DNA of 5,682 nt from Planctomycetota bacterium (GCA_026647295.1 JAPKHB010000263.1:1-5682), one strand, 5' to 3'. Positions 1-5,682 are shown, numbered from the stretch's first letter. Made by a program: numbers and translations. Notes: generated by a model from the sequence alone, not told the origin.

Positions 1-1
1 G

Positions 2-799
2 CGGCTGTGGAGCGCGCCGATGCGCGCGCTGGCCGGCTTGCTCCCCGGGATCGAGGTCGAGGCGCCGCCCCCCGCGGCCGAACGCGCCGCGCGGCTCGCC
101 GGCGAGGACTTCGTCTTCGTGGGCCACCGCACGCTCGCGGAGGGCAGCGCCGTTGCGCGCGCGCGCTTCGTCTTCGACAAGGGGAGCGTGGACCGCCACC
201 GGCCCTACCTCCTGGCGGTCGGGACGGCCCTGGCCGAGGCCGTCGGATTCCCGCCGGTCCCTGCGGGATCGCCGCTCGCCACGCCTTCGACGTGGGGCCC
301 GCGCCGGCCCGGGCGCCTCGTGCTCCACGGCGACAGCAGCACGCCGCGCAAGGAGTGGGGGGCCGGGCGCCTGCTCGCCCTCGCGGCCCAGCTGGCGCGG
401 GCGGGTCTTGACCCCGTCGTGCTCTGCGAACCCGCCCGCGCGCCCGGGTGGGAGGCGCACGCCCAGGGACGCGTGCCCGTTCGGGCCTTCGGCGACCTGG
501 CCGAGGTGGCGCGCTTCCTCGGCGAGGTGGCGGCGGCGGTCGCGATGGACTCGGGCATCGCCCACCTGGCCAGCGCGGCGGGCACGCCGGTGGTCGCGGT
601 GCACCGGCGGGCGAGCGCCGCGCGCTTCTGGCGCCCGGCCTGGGGCGTCGTGCGCCCGGTCGCGCCGGCCCTTGCGCTGCCGCCCTGGTTGGCCCCGCGC
701 CTTTGGCGGGCGCTCCTGCCGCCCGCGCGCGTGGCGCGGGCCGTGCGTCAGGTGTTGCGCGACGCGGGGCCCAGCACCGCGAGCCAGGCCGCGCCGTAG
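2..799 (+). CDS. GT9-family glycosyltransferase (ADP-heptose:LPS heptosyltransferase-like), 5'-truncated
   Basis: The GT9 family transfers a sugar, classically heptose from ADP-heptose, to the growing LPS inner core at the cytoplasmic face of the inner membrane. The frame is open from base 2 with no stop before the first Met (base 20), so the gene begins outside the window. About 265 residues are present against roughly 320-360 in the family, so most of the N-terminal Rossmann domain is missing. Counting from the Met at base 20, the C-terminal nucleotide-sugar domain shows LVLHGDSSTPRKEW (100-113), matching the family HPGS..kRW block with its phosphate-binding Lys (K111). It then shows MDSGIAHLASAAGTPVVAV (176-194), the family NDSG-x-x-H-x-A-x-A-x-G-x-P signature with D177. 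The usual FGPT after this block is replaced by HRRAS. Its last 52 bases overlap the end of the convergent GT4 gene. Donor and acceptor cannot be read from sequence; GT9 membership is fairly secure, true heptose specificity is not. Confidence 0.85.
   Translation, partial: RLWSAPMRALAGLLPGIEVEAPPPAAERAARLAGEDFVFVGHRTLAEGSAVARARFVFDKGSVDRHRPYLLAVGTALAEAVGFPPVPAGSPLATPSTWGPRRPGRLVLHGDSSTPRKEWGAGRLLALAAQLARAGLDPVVLCEPARAPGWEAHAQGRVPVRAFGDLAEVARFLGEVAAAVAMDSGIAHLASAAGTPVVAVHRRASAARFWRPAWGVVRPVAPALALPPWLAPRLWRALLPPARVARAVRQVLRDAGPSTASQAAP
748..799. other. Tail-to-tail overlap of convergent GT9 and GT4 genes
   Basis: The GT9 stop (TAG at 797-799) lies inside the GT4 frame, and the GT4 stop (TGA, plus-strand tca at 748-750) lies inside the GT9 frame. 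The last 52 bases therefore encode the C-termini of both proteins. There is no space for an intergenic terminator, so transcripts from the two strands must overlap at their 3' ends unless they end inside the genes. Confidence 0.85.
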
Positions 800-1833
800 G
801 CCTCGAGGCCGAAACGCTCCGCGGCCCGGCCGAGGCCGGCGGCGGTCTCGGCCGCGCGCTGGGCGGCCGGGGCCTCGAGCACGGCCGCGATCGCCCCGCT
901 CCAGGCCATGGGGTCGGTCCCCGGCACCTGCGTGCCGGGTCCGGCCACCTCGCCGAGCCCCCCCACGCCGCTGGTGCGCAGCGGCACGCCCGCCACGAGC
1001 GCCTCGAGCGCGACCAGACCGAAGCCCTCGTCGCGCGAGGGGACGCAGACCAGGTCGAAGGCGGGCAGGTAGCGCACCGCGTCGGCGTGGGCGCCGAGCA
1101 GCCGCACCCGCTCCGGCGCCACGCGGCGCGCCAGGGCCGTGAGCGCCCGGCGCTCACGGCCTTCGCCGATCAGGGCGAGGTTCCAGCGGGGGCCCGTCCC
1201 GGCCGCCCCCGCCGCGCGCACGAGCCGGTCGAAGCCCTTCTTGGGGATGAGCCGGCCCACGGCGCCCACCCAAGGCCCGGCGGCGGGCAGGTCGAGGGCC
1301 TGGCGCGCCGCCGCGCGCGGAAGCAGCCGCGCGCGGGTCGCCTCGACGTCCAGCGCGTTTCGCACCACGGTCACGTCGCCGGCGGGGATCCCCGCCCGCG
1401 CGAGGTCCTCCCGGACGGCCTCGGACACGGCCAGGAGGCGCAGGCCGCGCGAGCACAGCGCCGCCAGGCGCCGGCGGCGGGCCCGGCGGGCCAGCACGCC
1501 ACTCCCGTGCACGAGCAGGTGCCCGGTGCCGGGTTCGGCGCCCGCGGCGCACAGCAGGTCGGCCACCCGGTAGCGGTGCGCGATCCAGGCGCGGGGCGCA
1601 AGCCGCGCGAGCGCCGCCGCGACCGCGGGCACGAGGCGTCGGCGGCGCCGGCCCTTGAGGTCGGCCGCCGCCAGCCCGAGGCCCAGGCGCCCGGGGCCGG
1701 CGCCCGGCGGGGCAAGGAGCGCGAGGTGCGCCACGCCCACGCCGTGGCGGGCCAGCGCGCGCTCCAGCGTGTGCTGCGGGTCCGAGCCCGCCGCGGGCGG
1801 GGCGTAGCCCACCTGGAGGAGGTCGCCGCTCAT
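748..1833 (-). CDS. GT4-type (GT-B fold) glycosyltransferase
   Basis: This is a retaining glycosyltransferase that moves a sugar from a nucleotide-sugar donor to an envelope or other glycan acceptor in the cytoplasm. The 361-residue length is normal for the family. The N-terminal acceptor domain (about 1-165) is Arg- and Ala-rich, contains WIAHRYRVADLL (83-94) and ends with the typical LLAVSEAVREDL (133-144) and VVRNALDVE (156-164) blocks. The C-terminal donor domain has GAVGRLIPKKGFDRLV (190-205) with the phosphate-binding Arg and Lys, ALIGEGRER (220-228), the D/L-rich FDLVCVPSRDEGFGLV stretch with the E-x7-E pair (E269/E277), and SGVGGLGEV (288-296). No signal peptide or membrane helix is seen. 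The ATG overlaps the TGA of the upstream synthetase gene (ATGA) and lacks its own Shine-Dalgarno, so translation is probably coupled. Its 3' end overlaps the convergent GT9 gene. It resembles LPS-core transferases, but donor and acceptor are unassigned. Confidence 0.9.
   Translation of the reverse strand: MSGDLLQVGYAPPAAGSDPQHTLERALARHGVGVAHLALLAPPGAGPGRLGLGLAAADLKGRRRRRLVPAVAAALARLAPRAWIAHRYRVADLLCAAGAEPGTGHLLVHGSGVLARRARRRRLAALCSRGLRLLAVSEAVREDLARAGIPAGDVTVVRNALDVEATRARLLPRAAARQALDLPAAGPWVGAVGRLIPKKGFDRLVRAAGAAGTGPRWNLALIGEGRERRALTALARRVAPERVRLLGAHADAVRYLPAFDLVCVPSRDEGFGLVALEALVAGVPLRTSGVGGLGEVAGPGTQVPGTDPMAWSGAIAAVLEAPAAQRAAETAAGLGRAAERFGLEAYGAAWLAVLGPASRNT
1830..1833 (-). other. ATGA stop/start overlap coupling the synthetase and GT4 genes
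   Basis: On the minus strand the TGA of the acyl-CoA synthetase (1832-1830) shares bases with the ATG of the glycosyltransferase (1833-1831). This arrangement usually lets a terminating ribosome restart on the next gene. No separate ribosome binding site is visible ahead of the second ATG, which supports coupled translation and a single transcript. Confidence 0.85.
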
Positions 1834-3782
1834 CGGCTGTGCGCGATGGCGTCCAGCGCGGCGGGGTTCTCCACCGAGGCCAGGTCCCCGTCCGGCTCGC
1901 CCAGCCAGCGCCGGCGGATGGCCCCGCGCACGATCTTGGCCGAGCGGGTCTTCGGCAGGGCGTCCACGAAGCGCACGGCCTTGGGCCTAAGGCTCCGGCC
2001 CAGGTGCCGCACCACCGCGTCGGAGAGCGCCGCCCGCAGCGCCTCGTCCTCGGCCTGGCCGGGCTTGAGCACGACGAACACGACGATGTCCTCGCCCTTG
2101 AGGGGGTCGGGCACCCCGACGGCCGCCGCCTCGCTCGCCCCGGGATGCTCCAGCACCGCCGCCTCGACCTCCGCCGGGCCGACGCGCTTGCCCGCGACGT
2201 TCACGGTGTCGTCGCTGCGCCCGTGGAGGAACCAGAACCCGTCGCGGTCCACGAAAGCCCAGTCCCCGTGGTACCAGACCTCCGGCCCGAAGCGTTCGAA
2301 GTAGGTGGCGAGGTAGCGCGCGTCGTCGTTGAGGAAGCCGCGCGTGAGGCTCGGGGCGGGCTGCTTGAGCACGAGGTGGCCGATCCCCTCGCGCAGGGGG
2401 CGGCCCCCGTCGTCGAACACGTCCACGTCCATGCCCAGCGCCGGGCCGCGCAGGGTGCAGGGCTTGAGCGCCGTGATGGGCAGCGGCGAGAGGTGGCAGC
2501 CCACCAGTTCGGTGCCGCCGCTGATGTTGATGATCGGGCAGCGGCGCCGGCCCACCTCCTCGAAGAACCAGGTCCAGGACTCCGGGTCCCAGGGCTCGCC
2601 GGTGGAGCCCAGGATCCGCAGCGAGGAGAGGTCGTGGCCGCGGGCGAGGTCGTCGCCCGCGCGCCGAAGCAGCCGCACGGCCGTCGGGGCCACGCCCAGG
2701 TGGGTGAGCCCGTGGCGGTCCACCAGTTCGAAGAGCCGCCCCGACCCCGGCCAGTTGGGCGCGCCTTCGTAGACCAGCAGCGTCGCCCGCAGGGTGAGCA
2801 CGCCGATGATCTCCCACGGGCCCATCATCCAGCCCACGTCGGTGAGCCAGAAGAAGCGGTCGCCGGGCTTCACGTCGAACGCGTAGGCGAGCTCCTTGGC
2901 GATCTGCGCGAGGCTGCCGGCGTGGGTGTGCACCGTGCCCTTGGGCCGGCCGGTCGTGCCCGAGGTGTACAGCACCATGGCGTGGGCTTCGCTGTCCAGC
3001 TCCTCGGTGCGCTCGTCGGGCGCGCGGGCCAGCAGCGCCTCGTGCCACCACAGGTCGCGCCCCGGCTCAAAGGCCACGGCCGCGCCGGTGCGGCGCACCA
3101 CCACGACGTGGCGCAGCGTGGGCACCCGCGCCGCCGCCTGGTCGGCCGCCGGCTTGATCGGCACCTCCTTGCCGCGGCGAAAGCTCCCGTCGGCGGTGAA
3201 GAGCACCACCGCGCCCGCGTCCCGAAGGCGCACCGCGAGCGCCTCGGGCCCGAAGGCCGAGAAGACCGGGATCGCCACGGCCCCGACCTGGAAGCACGCC
3301 AGGAGCGCCACCACCACCTCGGCCCCCATCGGCAGGTACAGGCCCACCCGGTCGCCGGGCCCGACGCCGAGCGCGCGCAGCAGCCCGGCGCCCTGGTTCA
3401 CCTGGCGGCGCAGCCCCGCGTAGTCCAGCGCCGTGACCGTGCCGTCGTCGGCCTCGGCCCGGAGCGCGGGTTCGGCCCCGTGGCCGGCGGCCACGTGGCG
3501 GTCCAGGCAGTTCAGGACGAGGTTGGTGCGCCCGCCGAGGAACCAGCGGGTCCACGCAAGGCCCCGGGAGCGGTCCAGGGTGCGCTCGTACGGCCGGTAC
3601 CAGGAGATGCCCAGGTCCTTCAGCGCCACGTCCCAGAAGCGCCCGATGTCGGCGACCGACCAGGCGTGCAGCGCCGCGTAGGAGTCGACGCCGGCGTGCG
3701 CGAGGAGCCGGGCCACGTTGGCGGTGCGCAGGAGGTCCGGGCCGGGGCGCCAGACGATCCCGGTGGGGGGGGCGGGCTCCAT
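1830..3782 (-). CDS. Acyl-CoA synthetase, acetyl-CoA synthetase-like (AMP-forming, ANL superfamily)
   Basis: The enzyme activates a carboxylate with ATP to an acyl-adenylate and then to acyl-CoA, in the cytoplasm. At 650 residues it matches full-length Acs-type enzymes (about 650). An N-terminal cap (about 8-95) contains WSVADIGRFWDVALKDLGI (41-59) and GGRTNLVLNCLDRH (83-96). FRRGKEVPIKP (201-211) matches the CoA-contacting loop of Acs. The P-loop is YTSGTTGRPKG (272-282); GSTGEPWDPESW (392-403), YHGDW (504-508), the GRSDDTVNVAGKR hinge (521-533) and PKTRSAKIVR (610-619) with catalytic Lys K616 follow. The adenylate/pocket motif reads NISGGTELVG (419-428) where acetate enzymes have DTWWQTETG, so the pocket Trp is Gly. 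This argues against acetate and for a larger acid. The open frame extends far upstream, but similarity starts at IVWRP (9-13), so the ATG at 3782 is chosen; no clear Shine-Dalgarno precedes it. It overlaps the GT4 gene by 4 bases. The substrate is unknown. Confidence 0.92.
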   Translation of the reverse strand: MEPAPPTGIVWRPGPDLLRTANVARLLAHAGVDSYAALHAWSVADIGRFWDVALKDLGISWYRPYERTLDRSRGLAWTRWFLGGRTNLVLNCLDRHVAAGHGAEPALRAEADDGTVTALDYAGLRRQVNQGAGLLRALGVGPGDRVGLYLPMGAEVVVALLACFQVGAVAIPVFSAFGPEALAVRLRDAGAVVLFTADGSFRRGKEVPIKPAADQAAARVPTLRHVVVVRRTGAAVAFEPGRDLWWHEALLARAPDERTEELDSEAHAMVLYTSGTTGRPKGTVHTHAGSLAQIAKELAYAFDVKPGDRFFWLTDVGWMMGPWEIIGVLTLRATLLVYEGAPNWPGSGRLFELVDRHGLTHLGVAPTAVRLLRRAGDDLARGHDLSSLRILGSTGEPWDPESWTWFFEEVGRRRCPIINISGGTELVGCHLSPLPITALKPCTLRGPALGMDVDVFDDGGRPLREGIGHLVLKQPAPSLTRGFLNDDARYLATYFERFGPEVWYHGDWAFVDRDGFWFLHGRSDDTVNVAGKRVGPAEVEAAVLEHPGASEAAAVGVPDPLKGEDIVVFVVLKPGQAEDEALRAALSDAVVRHLGRSLRPKAVRFVDALPKTRSAKIVRGAIRRRWLGEPDGDLASVENPAALDAIAHSR

Positions 3783-3788
3783 CCGCGC

Positions 3789-3815
3789 ATTGAAGCCCCG
3801 CGCCCGTCCCGGCAA
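3789..3815 (-). promoter_or_regulatory. Possible sigma70-type promoter for the synthetase/GT4 operon
   Basis: On the minus strand TTGCCG (3815-3810) and TTCAAT (3794-3789) each match 4 of 6 bases of the -35 and -10 consensus, separated by a short 15-base spacer. They occupy the only A/T islands on this side of the gap. Transcription would then begin at or next to the ATG at 3782, implying a leaderless or nearly leaderless mRNA, which agrees with the absence of a Shine-Dalgarno. The short spacer and limited match keep this tentative. Confidence 0.25.
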
Positions 3816-3916
3816 AAGGCCCGCCCGCCGCCGACGCCCGCGCGCCGCCACCGCGCGGGCGGCCGGGGCGGGGGGCGCGCCGCGCGCGGGGGGTCGCGGG
3901 GCCCTGCGATCCCGGG

Positions 3917-3922
3917 TAGGCT
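3917..3922 (+). promoter_or_regulatory. Possible -10 element (TAGGCT) for the TPR-protein gene
   Basis: TAGGCT resembles the -10 hexamers of high-GC bacteria and keeps the conserved first T, second A and last T. It lies 8 bases before the GTG at 3931 and 23 before the GTG at 3946. No convincing -35 hexamer is present upstream in the G-rich tract, so this is a weak call. Confidence 0.2.
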
Positions 3923-3932
3923 CTCGCGGCGT

Positions 3933-3939
3933 GGGAAGG
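3933..3939 (+). promoter_or_regulatory. Shine-Dalgarno (GGGAAGG) supporting the GTG start at 3946
   Basis: GGGAAGG ends 6 bases before the GTG at 3946, a good position for a ribosome binding site. The alternative in-frame GTG at 3931 overlaps this site and has only a weak TAGG about 10 bases upstream. This decides the preferred start of the TPR-protein gene. Confidence 0.5.
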
Positions 3940-3945
3940 CACACG

Positions 3946-5682
3946 GTGGTACGCCTCCGCCAGTCTCGGGACCGTCGCCCCGCGGCCGCGCCGGGCCGCG
4001 GCCGCGGGGCGGCGTGGGCGCTCGCGCTCGCCTTGCTCCTGGGCCTTGCGGGCGGGGCCGGCGCCGAGGAGGAGGCCGCGGTCGAGGCGGCCGTCAAGGA
4101 CGCCCGCGCGCTGCTCGCGCTGGAGGAGGAAGGCGTGGCGGCGCGCGCGCTGGAGCGGCTCGACGCCGCGCGCCCCGAGGCCCGCGAGTCCTTCGAGTTC
4201 TGGGAGTTGTACCTGCGGGCCTGGCTCGCGGCGGGCCGCAGTCCGGAGTCATTCTTCGAACACGGGCTCAAGCCCGAGGACGGCGCCGGCGCCGACGCCA
4301 CGATCGGGGCCCTGCTCAAGGCCCGGCGCGCGGCCGACGCCGCGGCGCGGCGCGCGATCCTCGAGGCGGCGGCGCGCCGCGCACCCCGGGGGCTGCCCTT
4401 GCGCCTGCGCCTCATCCGGGAGTTGATCGGCGCCGAGGCCTACGTGGACGCGGAGGACCTCCTGGACGCGGTGCTCGAGGCCCATCCGGGCCTCGAGGAG
4501 GCCGTGACGCTCAAGGGCGAGTTGTTGCTCGAGGACGGCATGGCCAGCCGCGTCGTGGACCTGGCCGAGCAGGGCCTCGAACGCGGGGTGACCGCGGGCC
4601 TCCTGGCGCTCAAGTCGCGCGCGCTCAAGGTGATGGCGCGCCACGCGGGAACGCCCCCGGAGCAGGAGCGCCTGCGGGCCTCGGCGCGCCAGGCCGCCGA
4701 GGAGGCCGTGGAGCGCGACCCCCGCCCGGCGCACGTGCTCCTGCTCGCCGACCTGCTGGACGAAGCCGGGGAGGCGGACGCGGCCCGGACCCTGGTCGAG
4801 CGCCACTTCAAGGAGCGGGGCGCGCCCGAGTTGGGGCTGCGCCTGGCCCACGACGCCCTGGCCGCGGGCGACTACGCCGCGGCGGTGCGGGGCCTTGCGC
4901 CCGCGGCCCTCGACCACCGGGCGGCGGCCCGCGCCCTGGCCGTCGCGCACGCGCGGCTGGGCCAGGCCGAGGAGGCGCGCCGGGCGGTCACCCAGGCACT
5001 TGCCCACGACCCGGACGCCGTCGCGCTGGCCGCGGAGGTGGAACTCGCGCTGGGGGACTGGCAGGCCGCGCTGGCGCGCCTCGGGGAGCGGGACGATCCG
5101 GCGGCGCGCGCGGTGCGCGTGCGCGCGCTGGCCTTCGGGGCCCAGCCCGAGCCGCTGGCCGCGCTCGCCGGGGAGGCCGCCCGCGAGGGGCGGCGCGAGG
5201 GCGAGGAGGTGGTGCTCGCGCTGCTGGAAGCCCGGGCGCTCGGGGCGCTCGGGCCCAAGGCCGACGGGCTGCGGCGCACGCTGGTCGAGGGGCGTGCGGC
5301 GGCGGGGCGGATGCGCCCGGCACGCCCCGAGAAAGGCTCGCCGGGCCTCAAGCCCCAGGCGCGCACCGAGGGCTTCGCGCTGCGCGTGCCCACCTACGTG
5401 CGGGCGGTGAGCGGGTGCTTCTTCCGGCCGCGCGCGACCCGGCTCTTCTTCCGCATGCACCTGGAGGTGGTGGGGGAGGGCCAGTTCTCCTTCTCCCGGC
5501 GCCACGTGCTCGCCTGCGAGAGCGACTGCGAGATCGAGCCCGCGCGGGACTTCGCCTTCGAGGGCCTGGAGGTCGCCGGCGCCCCCGCCCCGGACGCCGA
5601 CGAGGAGGACGCCGAGGAGGAGCCGCGGTACGCCGACTTCGCCCCGGCGGCGGCCGCCTTCGCCCGCGGCTGCCGGGCCGTG
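3946..5682 (+). CDS. Exported TPR-like repeat protein, 3'-truncated at window edge
   Basis: The frame is open without a stop from the GTG to the last base, giving 579 residues with the C-terminus missing. GTG 3946 is chosen for its Shine-Dalgarno; GTG 3931 would add five residues. An Arg-rich n-region (to about residue 22) and a hydrophobic core ALALALLLGLAGG (25-37) end at AGA (38-40) before EEE, a classic Sec signal peptide cleavage site. TPR-like helix pairs follow at about 155-190, 185-215, 264-292, 296-327, 329-356 and 361-385. The clearest is AHARLGQAEEARRAVTQAL with a following HDP. Such repeats usually bind partner proteins, here in the periplasm or at the envelope. From about 450 a basic, Pro-containing linker leads to an unrecognised region with aromatic strand-like stretches and cysteines at 491, 524, 528 and 576, plus an acidic DADEEDAEEE segment (about 550-560). 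No enzymatic motif is seen and its specific function is unknown. Confidence 0.82.
   Translation, partial: MVRLRQSRDRRPAAAPGRGRGAAWALALALLLGLAGGAGAEEEAAVEAAVKDARALLALEEEGVAARALERLDAARPEARESFEFWELYLRAWLAAGRSPESFFEHGLKPEDGAGADATIGALLKARRAADAAARRAILEAAARRAPRGLPLRLRLIRELIGAEAYVDAEDLLDAVLEAHPGLEEAVTLKGELLLEDGMASRVVDLAEQGLERGVTAGLLALKSRALKVMARHAGTPPEQERLRASARQAAEEAVERDPRPAHVLLLADLLDEAGEADAARTLVERHFKERGAPELGLRLAHDALAAGDYAAAVRGLAPAALDHRAAARALAVAHARLGQAEEARRAVTQALAHDPDAVALAAEVELALGDWQAALARLGERDDPAARAVRVRALAFGAQPEPLAALAGEAAREGRREGEEVVLALLEARALGALGPKADGLRRTLVEGRAAAGRMRPARPEKGSPGLKPQARTEGFALRVPTYVRAVSGCFFRPRATRLFFRMHLEVVGEGQFSFSRRHVLACESDCEIEPARDFAFEGLEVAGAPAPDADEEDAEEEPRYADFAPAAAAFARGCRAV
3973..4014 (+). 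repeat. Long GC-only inverted repeat inside the TPR-protein signal-peptide coding region
   Basis: Bases 3976-3990 and 3997-4011 form a perfect 15-bp inverted repeat around a 6-base loop (ccgggc at 3991-3996). In RNA the stem extends through a U-G wobble (3975/4012) and two more pairs to 3973/4014, giving 18 pairs. Each arm contains GCGGCCGC. It starts 27 bases after the GTG at 3946 and encodes the Arg/Ala/Pro-rich n-region. It has no trailing T-run, so it is not a standard intrinsic terminator. It could attenuate translation or simply reflect biased coding in a low-complexity segment. Confidence 0.8.

Larger units (their letters stand above)
3783..3945. promoter_or_regulatory. Divergent intergenic region between the synthetase and TPR-protein genes
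   Basis: This 163-base gap must hold the promoters for the leftward synthetase/GT4 operon and the rightward TPR-protein gene, unless either is read through from outside. It is almost pure G/C, with G-runs on the plus strand at 3857-3859, 3865-3868, 3870-3875, 3888-3893 and 3898-3901, and an alternating C/G palindromic core (GGCGCGCC at 3875-3882). The only A/T-containing islands are around 3788-3794, 3814-3817 and 3909-3922, and the promoter-like matches fall there. No riboswitch or clear operator is recognised. Confidence 0.5.

Noticed and set aside
7..1142. Alternative plus-strand frames over the GT9 gene (7-411 and 153-1142)
   Set aside because: Their translations are Arg/Pro/Ala-rich without motifs, while the frame of base 2 carries the GT9 signatures in the right order.
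448..2304. A 618-codon plus-strand open frame covering the GT4 gene and the end of the synthetase
   Set aside because: It runs antisense to two genes with clear family motifs, has a low-complexity Arg/Gly/Ala/Pro translation and matches no known family. Long antisense frames are expected when stop codons are rare in a GC-extreme genome.
2896..3423. A 175-codon plus-strand frame opposite the middle of the synthetase
   Set aside because: It is antisense to the P-loop region of the synthetase, and its Ser/Thr/Arg-rich sequence has no family resemblance.
3973..4014. Reading the long inverted repeat as an intrinsic terminator
   Set aside because: No T-run follows the stem, and it lies inside an open frame that continues through a signal peptide and repeats.
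3783..4415. A 211-residue N-terminal extension of the synthetase frame
   Set aside because: It is antisense to the signal-peptide and repeat region of the TPR-protein gene and is Arg/Ala/Ser-rich low complexity. Family similarity begins only at IVWRP just after the ATG at 3782.
4249..5505. A 418-codon minus-strand open frame opposite the TPR-protein gene
   Set aside because: The opposite strand has a signal peptide and TPR-like periodicity, whereas this translation has no recognisable motif and is a codon-bias shadow.
1..5682. Mobile element, CRISPR array, tRNA or toxin-antitoxin content
   Set aside because: No spaced direct repeats, transposase motifs, tRNA-like fold or small gene pair could be found by eye; the four genes account for nearly all the sequence.

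Overview
The window is very GC-rich throughout, with G or C in nearly every third codon position. It holds four protein-coding genes and one intergenic gap longer than 100 bases. Two glycosyltransferases of the types used for lipopolysaccharide or other cell-envelope glycans, plus a secreted repeat protein, point to a Gram-negative (diderm) bacterium with an extreme-GC genome. Planctomycetota, Myxococcota and similar lineages fit, but the sequence alone does not decide. No mobile element, tRNA, rRNA or CRISPR array is visible.

Layout: (1) The 3' part of a GT9 (heptosyltransferase-like) gene runs rightward from the left edge to 799; its N-terminal part lies outside the window. (2) A complete GT-B/GT4 glycosyltransferase gene runs leftward, 1833 to 748. 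Its 3' end overlaps that of the GT9 gene tail to tail by 52 bases, so no intergenic terminator separates them. (3) A complete 650-residue acyl-CoA synthetase of the acetyl-CoA synthetase superfamily runs leftward, 3782 to 1830. Its stop overlaps the start of the GT4 gene (ATGA), so the two form a translationally coupled operon with the synthetase first. (4) A 163-base, extremely G/C-rich divergent intergenic region follows. (5) A rightward gene from about 3946 continues past the right edge. It encodes an exported protein with a signal peptide, a long TPR-like helical region and a cysteine-containing C-terminal region of unrecognised type.

How the genes relate: the GT9 and GT4 genes could both act on a surface glycan such as an LPS core, although they lie on opposite strands. 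The synthetase activates a carboxylic acid as an acyl-AMP and then acyl-CoA. Its acetate-pocket tryptophan position is Gly, which suggests an acid larger than acetate. Its coupling to a glycosyltransferase is the most suggestive contextual link, but a shared pathway is inference only. The repeat protein is divergently transcribed and probably independent.

I see no clear new biological system. The observations most worth a second look are the pocket-altered synthetase coupled to a glycosyltransferase, a very long perfect inverted repeat just inside the start of the repeat-protein gene, and the unrecognised C-terminal region of that protein.
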